IMG/VR virus record: IMGVR_UViG_3300020162_000546
Coordinates: 1-46,838 of that record
Origin: a virus
Reading direction: 5' to 3' (one strand)
Length of the DNA: 46,838 bases
This document shows, piece by piece, positions 7,558 through 15,557 of the stretch. The notes beneath the pieces were generated by a model that made no database searches, was not told the origin of the DNA, and was given only the letters and a program-made list of their open reading frames with translations. Position 1 is the first letter of the stretch. The number at the start of each line of letters is the position of its first letter. The position numbers and the translations under genes were made by a program.

Positions 7558-8615
7558 TCTGCGGTTTCCTTATCAGGTTGTACAGTAGCATGATGCGGAT
7601 TAGCAGTAAAGTCTGCCATGACCTTATCCAGTGATTCGTCTTCATTTCGTTCCCAAGCCTTGCGGAATTGCTTGATCACTGTGCCATCTGTCAGTGTATA
7701 TTTAAGACTATTTCCTTCCTTGGATAATAAACCTTTGTGCTCGAACATATCAACTAATCCAGAATAAGGGTTCATGCCCTGTTCGTATGGAATCTTAATC
7801 TGTACCGTTTCAAAAGGCTTGCTGTAGCGTGTTTTCATAATCTTACAACTTGCACGTATACCACTAACATCTGAAGTTTTGTTACCATCTTCATCTTCTT
7901 TGAGCTTGAGTTTACGCATTGCCACTACAATTGAGCTGGCATAGATAAACCCTTGTCCACCGCTGATCTTGTCATCAGGATCAAACATATCTTGGCTGGC
8001 ATACGTATGGTTGGTTGCAACTAGCCCAATGTTTAAACTACCAAACATGTTAACACAATTACGAACTAGTGCGGCCAGTGCTTTGGGCTTACGACCCATG
8101 TCACCTTTCATATCGCCTGCTTCAAACTGGTTAACGTCCGTGGGAGTTAGCAACATACCCAGCGAGTCAACCACAAACAAGACCTTGGGACGTTCTATTT
8201 CTGGTAATGTTTTGTATTCTTTAACAAATTCACTGATCATCTTACCCACATCATCAATCATAGCCATATTGAGTTTGAGTAATTTATCTTCGCTAGTATC
8301 TACACCCAGTGCATGTAGCCATTTTTCATCCAATGCGTTTTCGCTATCTATTAGAATAACAAAGATATCTTGTTTCTGTGCGTTAGCTACTAGGTTACCT
8401 GAACAGATAAAACTTTTACCCGCACCTGATTCACCAGCAAATACAGTAACCTTGCCCAGTGGGATTCCTTTATGGAAATCTCCGCTGATAAGATAGTTCA
8501 ATGTATAGTTGCTGGTACTGATCCAATCCGTAGGGTCGTTAAAACCAAAACTGATTCCGTCGATACTCTTGGTAATACTTTTTCTAAATTTACTTACGTC
8601 AAATGGTCTGCCCAT
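7554..8615 (-). CDS. uvsX: UvsX, RecA-like recombinase
   Basis: Protein of 353 residues of the RecA/UvsX family, which forms filaments on single-stranded DNA and catalyses strand exchange for recombination-dependent replication and repair. Walker A is GESGAGKS at 61-68 and Walker B VLFVVDS at 145-151. A segment VRNCVNMFGSLNIGLVATNHTYA matches the RecA core before loop L2, and MKTRYSKPFE follows as in UvsX. Length fits T4 UvsX (about 390) and cyanophage UvsX (about 340). The start ATG has AAAGGAAAAT upstream. Its first 15 codons and ribosome binding site are duplicated at 9449-9510. The stop overlaps the next gene by ATGA. Confidence 0.96.
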   Translation of the reverse strand: MGRPFDVSKFRKSITKSIDGISFGFNDPTDWISTSNYTLNYLISGDFHKGIPLGKVTVFAGESGAGKSFICSGNLVANAQKQDIFVILIDSENALDEKWLHALGVDTSEDKLLKLNMAMIDDVGKMISEFVKEYKTLPEIERPKVLFVVDSLGMLLTPTDVNQFEAGDMKGDMGRKPKALAALVRNCVNMFGSLNIGLVATNHTYASQDMFDPDDKISGGQGFIYASSIVVAMRKLKLKEDEDGNKTSDVSGIRASCKIMKTRYSKPFETVQIKIPYEQGMNPYSGLVDMFEHKGLLSKEGNSLKYTLTDGTVIKQFRKAWERNEDESLDKVMADFTANPHHATVQPDKETAE

Positions 8616-8639
8616 AGTTTATTTTCCTTTTCTCAATAA

Positions 8640-9449
8640 TTATTTTTTAATTTCAAAAACTGCATGGTTGCCGGATAACCTAACGTTACGCTCCATTATC
8701 TTCCGAGCTTCCGTTAACGTGTCCTGCCAATTACATAAATTCCCCAAAGGCCAAAACTGACCATGTGGTACTAAGCCGTGATACTTGCATAAATCCACAT
8801 ATTCCGCCGGCGGCGTTGATACATAAGGACGGCTTAATTGAATCCTGACATGCGACACGATGGTATTCCAGTTTACTAATTCAGCGTCAGTAACGGTGCT
8901 ACTGTTAGTAAGAAACTTTTCAAAAGCACATCTGCCAAAATCTGCATAAACTAGGCTGATATGAAATTCACCCCATGGCTGATCCAAATCTTTAAATATA
9001 TTCTCGTGTTGACAAAATCTAGGAGTGCGAATAGAATATGTAAATCCTTTTTCTAATAAATGTACCATTGTGTTAATATCATGAAACCGCTTTCCCGTCA
9101 ACGGGTCAATTTTATCAAGCAAAAGATCAAGTTTAGGATACCGTCGAATCGCTGACACCCATTCACTATGCAATTGATTTAAATGCGATTGATCAGTATG
9201 GTCAAATGCCTCAGTCAGTTTCACCAGTAAATTACATTTTTTACAACATTTGTTAACTTGCGATATGTTAAAATATAATTCCTCCGAGATTGCCACGGTA
9301 TCGACTGGCCTGATATCTGACGATATGTTACTCGACGACCAGCTATTTTCCGGATCATTAAAAATATCTACAAAAAATTCTGAGAACTCATCACTTACCG
9401 AATTTATATCAAGTGCATCACCAGATTTGGACCAAGTCATACGTAGCAT
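8640..9449 (-). CDS. Unknown protein inserted between gene 32 and uvsX
   Basis: Protein of 269 residues that I do not recognise. It contains a CCKKC cluster near residue 68, aromatic-rich segments (EFHISLVYADFGRCAFEKFL, HGLVPHGQFWPLGN) and several conserved-looking tryptophans, as in a soluble enzyme or nucleic-acid-binding fold. Its ATG overlaps the stop of a 15-codon copy of the uvsX start (TAATG at 9447-9451), so it should be translated by termination-reinitiation from the uvsX-type ribosome binding site. This arrangement suggests a later insertion into the gene 32-uvsX junction. No homing endonuclease motif (GIY-YIG, LAGLIDADG, HNH) is evident. Confidence 0.75.
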   Translation of the reverse strand: MLRMTWSKSGDALDINSVSDEFSEFFVDIFNDPENSWSSSNISSDIRPVDTVAISEELYFNISQVNKCCKKCNLLVKLTEAFDHTDQSHLNQLHSEWVSAIRRYPKLDLLLDKIDPLTGKRFHDINTMVHLLEKGFTYSIRTPRFCQHENIFKDLDQPWGEFHISLVYADFGRCAFEKFLTNSSTVTDAELVNWNTIVSHVRIQLSRPYVSTPPAEYVDLCKYHGLVPHGQFWPLGNLCNWQDTLTEARKIMERNVRLSGNHAVFEIKK

Positions 9450-9496
9450 TACGTAATACTTTTTCTAAATTTTGAAACATCAAATGGTCGTCCCAT
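9449..9496 (-). pseudogene. Truncated duplicate of uvsX start (15 codons)
   Basis: Reads MGRPFDVSKFRKSIT then TAA. This is identical in protein to the first 15 residues of UvsX, while the DNA differs at several synonymous positions, including a serine codon AGT versus TCA. The upstream bases (AAAGGAATAAACT) also match the uvsX ribosome binding region (AAAAGGAAAATAAACT). The stop overlaps the ATG of the next gene as TAATG. It is either a recombination scar or a functional leader peptide that drives translation of the 269-residue gene. Confidence 0.85.
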
Positions 9497-9563
9497 AGTT
9501 TATTCCTTTAATGTAATAGTGTGCGTCGTCTGCCAGACGAGTTCCAAACAAGTTTCATAAAGA

Positions 9564-9591
9564 AGACAACCACCGGTCAAGGTGGTTGTCT
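9564..9591 (-). terminator. Hairpin terminator after gene 32
   Basis: A perfect 11-bp stem (AGACAACCACC paired with GGTGGTTGTCT) with a 6-base loop lies 6 bases beyond the gene 32 stop. The T-rich run after it on the minus strand is short, so termination may be partial and may also stabilise the gene 32 message. Confidence 0.75.
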
Positions 9592-9597
9592 TTCCCT

Positions 9598-10572
9598 TTA
9601 TTGCTTCTTCTGCCGACTGCGGATCATAGCTAAAATATCTTCAGCTTTTTGTCCACTTGGCTTTGGTGCCTCGCTTGGTGTCGCAACTGATACATTAGGA
9701 GTAAATGGTGGTGTAGCCTTTACTTGTGCTTCGGGTTCAGCATCATCAACCACTACGTTTGATGCGGCTGGTGTTGCTGATGCGTTGTTGCCACCAGATG
9801 TACCAGCAGGTTTGTAATACTGCCCCCAACGTTCCATGTCATATGGTTGACCATCTACACTGGCTTCAAACATTTCTTTGATGACCTTGAGTTCAACATC
9901 ACCGGGCTTCTTGGGTAAGAAACTGTTGAGATCAAACAAGCCATATTTTTCAATAGCGGCCAATTCATCTTCGGTCAGTGCGCTTTCTTTACGGCTCCAT
10001 TTGCTGGTGCTGTAATCGGCATAACCACCTTTGGTAGTTTTAGTAACTTGGAAGTCCAGACCACGTTCATAATCTGTAGGCATTTCTTCCATCTCTGCAT
10101 CCATCAATGCACTTTTAACCAAACCAAAAATGCTTGGGCTAATAATGAATCTACGGATAGGATTTTCTGGAGTTTCTTCTCCCAACGGATCTTTACGAAC
10201 AAAACCTTGGAAAACATAACTACGTTTCTTCCAATATTTGCGACCCATTTCTTTCAAACTTTCATCCTTGAACCATGGACGTACTTCTGTAAGGATCGGA
10301 CAAGTTTCATTCCACATTTCCATACAAGGTACTTGAATCCAAGTAGGCTTGCTTTCTGGTTGTCCCTTGATACCAGCAAACGGCAATTTAATCATTGCAC
10401 GTTCTACCCAAAAGAAAGAATTCTTAGGGTCACTGTCTGGGAGGAAACGGATTGTTGTGGTAGCACCTTCTGGGATATTCCAGTGAGCGTAAATTCCTTT
10501 ATCGCCTGTGCCCTGAGTTTTTGTGTCTTGCTGTTGCAGCCTTGCTCTGATTTCTGCTAATGATGTTGCCAT
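9598..10572 (-). CDS. 32: gp32-like single-stranded DNA binding protein
   Basis: Protein of 324 residues. The ATG at 10572 has a strong AAAGGAG ribosome binding site; longer in-frame starts lack one. The N-terminal LAEIRARLQ helix is the cooperativity segment. The core has the OB-fold pattern of phage gp32 (IRFLPDSDPKNSFFWVER, RRFIISPSIF). A Pro/Ala-rich linker follows from about residue 255, and the C-terminal tail ends AEDILAMIRSRQKKQ, where T4 has an acidic tail. The T4 zinc site (H-C-C-C) is not intact: only two cysteines are seen (PCMEMWNETCPIL) and CPxC has become CPIL. It coats replication intermediates and works with UvsX. A leader hairpin at 10634-10659 may regulate it. Confidence 0.9.
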   Translation of the reverse strand: MATSLAEIRARLQQQDTKTQGTGDKGIYAHWNIPEGATTTIRFLPDSDPKNSFFWVERAMIKLPFAGIKGQPESKPTWIQVPCMEMWNETCPILTEVRPWFKDESLKEMGRKYWKKRSYVFQGFVRKDPLGEETPENPIRRFIISPSIFGLVKSALMDAEMEEMPTDYERGLDFQVTKTTKGGYADYSTSKWSRKESALTEDELAAIEKYGLFDLNSFLPKKPGDVELKVIKEMFEASVDGQPYDMERWGQYYKPAGTSGGNNASATPAASNVVVDDAEPEAQVKATPPFTPNVSVATPSEAPKPSGQKAEDILAMIRSRQKKQ

Positions 10573-10633
10573 AGTAATTTCTCCTTTGCCTATAAATTTG
10601 CCTATGTTGCGTTGCCTGTAATACATGCCTATT

Positions 10634-10659
10634 GCACATACTACCCCTGTAGTATATGC
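10634..10659 (-). promoter_or_regulatory. Leader hairpin upstream of gene 32
   Basis: The inverted repeat GCAcATACTAC-CCCT-GTAGTATaTGC pairs 10 of 11 positions around a 4-base loop, between the stop of the 585-residue gene and the gene 32 ATG. T4 gene 32 is autoregulated by binding a structured leader, so this could be an analogous operator, or a terminator for the upstream gene. A CTAAATA-like box is next to it at about 10666-10672. Confidence 0.4.
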
Positions 10660-10705
10660 TACATCTATTTAGCAAGTCAAGAGAAATTCAAACTTTTTTA
10701 TCAGT

Positions 10706-12463
10706 TTAAGCCGCAGGTGGTGCTACTGGAGCAGGCGGTGTTACTGGAGCAGGTGGTGCTATTGGTGCCGGAGTAGCAGGTTCTGGTGATTTAATTTGAG
10801 GATATTTTTTCAATATTAGATCAATTTTACTAACATAAGTTTTTCCAGCATCAGAAGTTTTAAGTTGGTTCAATAAATTGGCCATATTTGCCAATTCATC
10901 ATCGTCTGCTTTCATACTTTGTGGTTTGGCGGCAAGTTGCAACAGTCTGTTTATAATTAATGGTCTTGCATCAAAGTCTGGTTGTGTATCTGCTTTGGAT
11001 GCCAGCGCATCAAATAACTCATCATCACCAAATAAGTCACCCAATGCATTGGTAGCATTGTCAGAATCTGGACCTAGTTCCAATGGTGAAGCCATTAATT
11101 TAATAAATTTGTCTACTTGTTTTTCACTGAGTGGTAACTCCCAGGTACCTTCGTCTAATTGCGATTCAGCCACACCTTGTTCAACTATGCTATGATTTTT
11201 TTTTACGATGTCTTTGATTTCTTTAACATAACTACGAACTAATTTGCCGGCCATCTCGCGATTTGTTTTATTGGCAGTGTCCCAGTTTTCCATAACATGA
11301 CGGGCAAACTTGGCTATCACTTTATCAGATTCAGATAATTTAGTACTGATGTTTTCCAACATCTTGATCATAAATGCATTCTTGTCAGTAAACTCCAACA
11401 ATCCCAACATATCACGATCAGATTCATTTAATCCAAATCTGGCGGTACCGGTTTCAAATTGTGCAATCTGGTTGGCTACTTGTGCGGCTTCACGGATTGT
11501 GGCAGCATATGCTTTGGCAATGTGTGGGATCGCTTGTTCCATTCTTTGATCAAAATACTTTTGAATAAAGCGTTCTTTGAGATCTTCAGTCATCTCATCT
11601 AACTGTTCGGCAGATGAGCTTTCTTCAAAACTTTCCATATATTTGGTATAGCCACGTTGTCCTTTGAGACGATGTAGTGTTTCACGTAATGTGTTGTAAT
11701 ACTCTACTGCTGATTCCACCATCTGTGTCGTAGTAGCATCTTCAAATTGTCTACGTTTGCTGGACATCACAAAGTAACGCAAATCTTTTAATTCGTTAAT
11801 GGATTCATTTACATGTTTGGAAAATGCATCATTGTGAGCACCACCATTACTGACATGGCGAGCAATAACTCTGCCAGCTAATAGGTTATTACTTTCTAAT
11901 TTAAAACGTTCACCTTCATTGTTTTCAATGAAAATCTTTTCAATATTTCTGCTACGAGCACCATGGATGTTCTCATCAACTTGTGCGCTGTGTTTGACAA
12001 TTAGTTTAACCGGACCCATTTTCTGATAACTGCTTTTAGTTGACCCGTATAGCTTGCTTTCAGCAATATCTTTAACTGTGGAATCTTTGGAATACGTTTT
12101 AGCAAATGTCTTAATATCGCGCAATGCCAGACTGGATTTGCCAATGTCTCTAGCGTCAAAAGTTAGTAAGTTTCTCATAGCAAAATTCCTTAATCCTTTT
12201 AAAAATGCATACCAATCCTTGGAATCAAGGGCTGGATTATTTGATATATTTTTACTATAAAATACTTTCAACCCCTTCTTGTCAGCAACAGTAATAGTAA
12301 TGTTACCAAAACTTTCTTTGCGTTGTTTATAGTCAAAGTTAAAAAACCTGGCTTCTGCAGGGTCTACTGTATCGTTAGCTTCTTCATCGCCCATATTGAT
12401 ATCTTCAGAACGAGCTCTGAGCTTTTCAAAAAGGTCTGTACTGATTTGTTCTATAGGTTTCAT
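10706..12463 (-). CDS. Large conserved phage protein, probable internal virion protein
   Basis: Protein of 585 residues. It starts MKPIEQISTDLFEKLRARSED and continues with a mixed alpha/beta N-terminal domain (FFNFDYKQRKESFGNITITV, NFAMRNLLTFDARDIGKSSL, KLYGSTKSSYQKMG). I associate this arrangement with conserved but uncharacterised proteins of aquatic T4-like phages. Residues around 435 read EQGVAESQLDEG, the same motif that is repeated in the 718-residue protein, and precede a separate C-terminal helical module. The end is Pro/Ala-rich. Several I/L-x-E sites (for example DIAES) could be cut by the prohead protease. The late-promoter box 6 bases before the ATG points to late expression. Function is unknown. 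Confidence 0.7.
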   Translation of the reverse strand: MKPIEQISTDLFEKLRARSEDINMGDEEANDTVDPAEARFFNFDYKQRKESFGNITITVADKKGLKVFYSKNISNNPALDSKDWYAFLKGLRNFAMRNLLTFDARDIGKSSLALRDIKTFAKTYSKDSTVKDIAESKLYGSTKSSYQKMGPVKLIVKHSAQVDENIHGARSRNIEKIFIENNEGERFKLESNNLLAGRVIARHVSNGGAHNDAFSKHVNESINELKDLRYFVMSSKRRQFEDATTTQMVESAVEYYNTLRETLHRLKGQRGYTKYMESFEESSSAEQLDEMTEDLKERFIQKYFDQRMEQAIPHIAKAYAATIREAAQVANQIAQFETGTARFGLNESDRDMLGLLEFTDKNAFMIKMLENISTKLSESDKVIAKFARHVMENWDTANKTNREMAGKLVRSYVKEIKDIVKKNHSIVEQGVAESQLDEGTWELPLSEKQVDKFIKLMASPLELGPDSDNATNALGDLFGDDELFDALASKADTQPDFDARPLIINRLLQLAAKPQSMKADDDELANMANLLNQLKTSDAGKTYVSKIDLILKKYPQIKSPEPATPAPIAPPAPVTPPAPVAPPAA

Positions 12464-12469
12464 ATCAAG

Positions 12470-12477
12470 TATTTATA
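12470..12477 (-). promoter_or_regulatory. T4-type late promoter box TATAAATA
   Basis: Exact TATAAATA on the minus strand, 6 bases before the ATG at 12463, with no recognisable ribosome binding site in the gap. It predicts a late message starting within a base or so of the start codon. Confidence 0.6.
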
Positions 12478-12481
12478 CCAA

Positions 12482-14047
12482 TTACATTATTATAAAGGGC
12501 ATTGGCATACGTATGGGTTCGTCGCTGCCATTACGCATTTTATCATCCAGATTAGCGTCATAACTCTGTAAAAATGCTATCATTCTAACTGCTAATACAG
12601 TGGCCATTACTAAATCATCTGTTTGCCCAGTTAGTGCTTTGTATGTAGTGCCACTGGAAATGAAGTTTTTAAGCTCTGATATTAGTGGTTTACTTTTGAT
12701 CACTAGTTTGTCTGTTTCTACAAAATTCTTAAGTTTAGCACACGCACTTAGTTTGCTTGAGTGTGTGGTTGAAAACCCCTTGCGGTGTTTTCGTACATTA
12801 CCCAGTCGATGCGGCTCGCTTAACATTGTGCCTGGTATGTTTTCCTCGCCATACTCACGTAAACTAACCAATCCTGCTTCACCAATTGTGTTATTTTCTA
12901 AACTGTAATATATTTGCTCGTTGGTTTTAACTGTTTCTGCAATAAGAGTTACAATCTCTGCCAAAATTTTAATTTGCTGTTCTACTGGTGTTTTATTATG
13001 ACACCATTCTGCTACTTGTTCACAACTGGGTAATTCAAATACTTCTATTGCGGCAGGATCACCACCAGTACCAATGCTGGGATCTAATGCCACTATATAA
13101 GTGGATTTGGGATCTATCTCCTTATACCAGCGTACCTGTCCTTGCTTGTTAATAGGACTAACACCTTCCATACGTGCTAGTTTTAGTGGATCGATCAGTG
13201 TTTCATCATCGCGAATAAATTCACAATCCATTTCACGACGGAAACGTTCTTCACCCAATTGTCCTCGTTGCTCACTTGCCCAGTTTTCGTCACGATCTGG
13301 ATGTTCATTCCAGTATGCTCTGAATGATTTAAATCCGTTTCGTCCAACATCAGTTTCATTACCGAACTCATCCAGGCACTGATTGGCACCTTGCCAAAGT
13401 TGTGCAAATTGATCTTCGTCACTGTTTGGAGTACTGGTTATAATGGCTTTACCACCAGTTGCCAATGTGGGGCTAATACTGGTCCAAAACTCACGGGCGA
13501 TAGTTGGTCGCACAAAACTAAACTCATCGCAATACAGCAATGTTATGGACATACCACGACCAGTATTTTCTGTGGTTGCTTGACTAACTATACGGCTACC
13601 ATTTTCAAACTCTATACTACCTTTGTTGTAACTGGTAACACCAGCACGTATATGATCTGGACAATCTTCGTATGCATAACGTACACGTTGCATAATTTCC
13701 TGTGCGCCACTATACTTGTGTGCCGCCACTAATATAGTTGCGTCAGGTACAAACATGGCATACCATAACAAGTATCCAGCGGCTGTTGCTGTTTTGCCCA
13801 TTTGCCGAGGTAACATATTAATGTTAAATCGATAGTTGTGATAAGTTGCAATTAGTCTGACTTGGAATCCGTAAGGCTGATACAACATCTTGCCTTGCAT
13901 GGGATGTTGTATATAGAAGAAGTGAGTTAAGAAATAAAGTGGGCCAGTTACTGGGTCAGCACACTGGGCAAACTCGCGCATTTGTTGTTCGGTATAGTTC
14001 TCTTGCCGATTTGGTCGTTTTATTAACGAGCCGTCTTGTGATGACAT
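12482..14047 (-). CDS. 17: gp17-like terminase large subunit
   Basis: Protein of 521 residues. The start is the ATG at 14047, which overlaps the stop of the upstream small gene (TAATG). The N-terminal packaging ATPase has RQMGKT at 81-86 (the terminase form of Walker A) and LLYCDEF at 170-176 (Walker B plus catalytic Glu), followed by the coupling segment IITSTPNSD near 203-210. The C-terminal RNase H-like nuclease has VALDPSIGTGGD near 319-330 (first acidic residue D322), LENNTIGEAG, and a late TDDLVMA supplying the last acidic ligand. It docks on the portal, pumps DNA into the prohead and cuts the concatemer. T4 gp17 is about 610 residues, so this is a shorter, cyanophage-like form. Confidence 0.96.
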   Translation of the reverse strand: MSSQDGSLIKRPNRQENYTEQQMREFAQCADPVTGPLYFLTHFFYIQHPMQGKMLYQPYGFQVRLIATYHNYRFNINMLPRQMGKTATAAGYLLWYAMFVPDATILVAAHKYSGAQEIMQRVRYAYEDCPDHIRAGVTSYNKGSIEFENGSRIVSQATTENTGRGMSITLLYCDEFSFVRPTIAREFWTSISPTLATGGKAIITSTPNSDEDQFAQLWQGANQCLDEFGNETDVGRNGFKSFRAYWNEHPDRDENWASEQRGQLGEERFRREMDCEFIRDDETLIDPLKLARMEGVSPINKQGQVRWYKEIDPKSTYIVALDPSIGTGGDPAAIEVFELPSCEQVAEWCHNKTPVEQQIKILAEIVTLIAETVKTNEQIYYSLENNTIGEAGLVSLREYGEENIPGTMLSEPHRLGNVRKHRKGFSTTHSSKLSACAKLKNFVETDKLVIKSKPLISELKNFISSGTTYKALTGQTDDLVMATVLAVRMIAFLQSYDANLDDKMRNGSDEPIRMPMPFIIM

Positions 14048-14259
14048 TATATGGGTTTCTCGCCGGTCAGGTATGGTTTGGCAAACCAAAGTTTAAACCA
14101 TTCTGGAGTACCTGGTCTTATATCGTGTTTACGTTGTAGGTCGGCTTTTTCTTGTCCAGTGATGCTGACATTGCTACCCATGCTGTATAGTTGCCAATTT
14201 GGTTTATTAGTTATTCCAGCTAGGACTTTGAGTTCCTGTAATGGATCATATTCATTCAT
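14047..14259 (-). CDS. Small conserved protein upstream of terminase
   Basis: Protein of 70 residues. I chose the ATG at 14259 (MNEYDPLQELKVLAG) over the longer start at 14316, because a TAAATA box ends exactly 5 bases before it, as at other late genes here. It ends KHDIRPGTPEWFKLWFAKPYLTGEKPI, rich in aromatic residues. Its position and TAATG coupling to the terminase are where T4 has the small terminase subunit gp16, but it is much shorter than gp16 and I see no matching motif. It may be a terminase accessory or an unrelated conserved protein. Confidence 0.6.
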   Translation of the reverse strand: MNEYDPLQELKVLAGITNKPNWQLYSMGSNVSITGQEKADLQRKHDIRPGTPEWFKLWFAKPYLTGEKPI

Positions 14260-14264
14260 AGAAG

Positions 14265-14272
14265 TATTTAAC
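14265..14272 (-). promoter_or_regulatory. Late-promoter-like box GTTAAATA
   Basis: Minus-strand GTTAAATA has the TAAATA core and lies exactly 5 bases (CTTCT) before the ATG at 14259, the same geometry as the exact TATAAATA boxes at 1024, 30192 and 46467. It would drive the small gene and the terminase. Confidence 0.42.
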
Positions 14273-14305
14273 TGATCGTCCAGCTGGACTAGATTACTTG
14301 GACAA

Positions 14306-14818
14306 TCATCTGGCAAGGAGTTTTACCTTAAATTCTTTCTGATATGCCTTGGCATATTCAGGGTCTGTGGCAATTGCAGCCTCACCTGGCGGCCAGCGTT
14401 TACCAATTATATCTTCGGCATACTGGTAGGCCCATTTAGGATCTTTGGCAATTGCGGCTTCGCCAGGTGGCCAGGGTTTTTTAATTACAAAGCGGGCATA
14501 CAGGTAGGCCGATACAGGATCATTGGCAATTGCAGCCTCACCTGGTGGCCAGGGTTTACCAATTACATCCTGGGCATACCGGTAGGCATAGTAAGGATCA
14601 TTGGCAATTGCAGCCTCACCTGGTGGCCAGGGTTTACCAATTACATCCTGGGCATACAGGTAGGCATATTCAGTATCTTTCGCCCATAGATGTTCTAGTT
14701 CTTGTTTCTGTGCTTTAGTTTTAGCCATATCCCAAGCAATCGATGGTATTTTCGCAGAGGCATCAGCATACCCCATTAACTGCTGTGGTTGGGCATGGAA
14801 TCGGTATAGATTAAGCAT
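14306..14818 (-). CDS. Repeat protein with 26-residue PWPPGEAAIA repeats
   Basis: Protein of 170 residues. From about residue 45 it is made of four full tandem 26-residue units and a partial fifth, each with the pattern A-x-DP-x-x-AY-x-YA-x-DVIGK-PWPPGEAAI. Each unit probably forms a helix pair, giving an alpha-solenoid-like rod suited to protein binding. Similar RWPEAE-type repeats occur in other large phage and virus proteins of unknown function. The gene starts 8 bases inside the end of the 244-residue gene, so the pair is coupled. A GAAATA box lies 5 bases before the ATG, perhaps a degenerate late promoter. It probably belongs to the virion-protein cluster. Confidence 0.75.
   Translation of the reverse strand: MLNLYRFHAQPQQLMGYADASAKIPSIAWDMAKTKAQKQELEHLWAKDTEYAYLYAQDVIGKPWPPGEAAIANDPYYAYRYAQDVIGKPWPPGEAAIANDPVSAYLYARFVIKKPWPPGEAAIAKDPKWAYQYAEDIIGKRWPPGEAAIATDPEYAKAYQKEFKVKLLAR
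14338..14690 (-). repeat. 78-bp tandem coding repeat
   Basis: The segment caattgc(a/g)gc recurs at 14371, 14449, 14527 and 14605, an exact 78-bp period. The two copies nearest the gene start are nearly identical over most of their length, which suggests recent unit duplication. It encodes the 26-residue units of the overlapping gene. Confidence 0.9.
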
Positions 14819-15545
14819 CTAGGTATTTCCCGTAATATTTTTTAATTAAGAAATTCAAAAACTGTGTATATTCTGGAATCTTACTTAATGCCGCAATATC
14901 CTGTTTACCAATTTCCAGATCGCGTTCGTTCATAAACGATTTGTCTTCCATATGAAGCTGGAATTTGCGAGCCTTACCGCCCAAATTAGCCATGATAATA
15001 TACAAGTCACCTTTGGATGCATAGTTTTGAAATTGATTATTCTCTTTACCCGCAGTACACCATTTTGTACCAGCACCATACAGACACGATGCTTCTTCTG
15101 TTCTAGGGACGATGACTTTGAAGTTGGGAGTATCAATGATTCGATCTGCGTTGGCTTTAACATCACGAGTTTGCTGTTTAGCACTTGGCGCGGCTGGTTG
15201 TTGTTCCTCGGTATCGATTATATCATATAGCTGATTTAAATCTTTAATCTGGTTTAAATCTTTAATCTGCAACGTATTTCGTATCTTAATAAACTTAGCA
15301 ATAGAATCGCGCAAGCGAGCCAAATCATCGAGTTTGAATTGCTGACGCACATACATGTTGGCGATGAATTGTAGATTCTTACCTTGTGGGTCTGGATCTG
15401 CTTGCTTTAACTGATCAACAATGGCAACCGAATCCATTGGTTGACCCAGATCCTGTTGAGCCGCCGCTTCGATCTTGGACTTCATCTGTGTTGCGATGAA
15501 CTCCGCTCGATCTTCAAGTAAATATATAAATTCTTTTGCTCTCAT
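14811..15545 (-). CDS. Probable packaged protein with capsid-targeting N-terminus and GTKWCTA motif
   Basis: Protein of 244 residues. The N-terminus MRAKEFIYLLED resembles a T4 internal-protein capsid-targeting sequence with an L-L-E protease site. The middle contains a duplicated IKDLNQ segment (17-bp DNA repeat at 15235-15251 and 15253-15269). The C-terminal domain has CLYGAGTKWCTA at about 154-165, a motif I have seen as conserved in uncharacterised phage and giant-virus proteins, followed by N-x-F-x-x-Y and a short beta-rich region. An enzymatic role is suggested by the invariant-looking W-C-T but cannot be named. It is coupled to the downstream repeat protein. Confidence 0.6.
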   Translation of the reverse strand: MRAKEFIYLLEDRAEFIATQMKSKIEAAAQQDLGQPMDSVAIVDQLKQADPDPQGKNLQFIANMYVRQQFKLDDLARLRDSIAKFIKIRNTLQIKDLNQIKDLNQLYDIIDTEEQQPAAPSAKQQTRDVKANADRIIDTPNFKVIVPRTEEASCLYGAGTKWCTAGKENNQFQNYASKGDLYIIMANLGGKARKFQLHMEDKSFMNERDLEIGKQDIAALSKIPEYTQFLNFLIKKYYGKYLDA

Positions 15546-15557
15546 ACCAAAACTTCC

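Noticed and set aside
8640-9510. Group I intron or intein interrupting uvsX
   Set aside because: The downstream uvsX is complete with its own start and ribosome binding site, the upstream copy ends in a stop, and no endonuclease motif is visible in the 269-residue protein.
14047-14259. gp16 small terminase subunit
   Set aside because: Position fits, but 70 residues is too short and it lacks a coiled-coil core.
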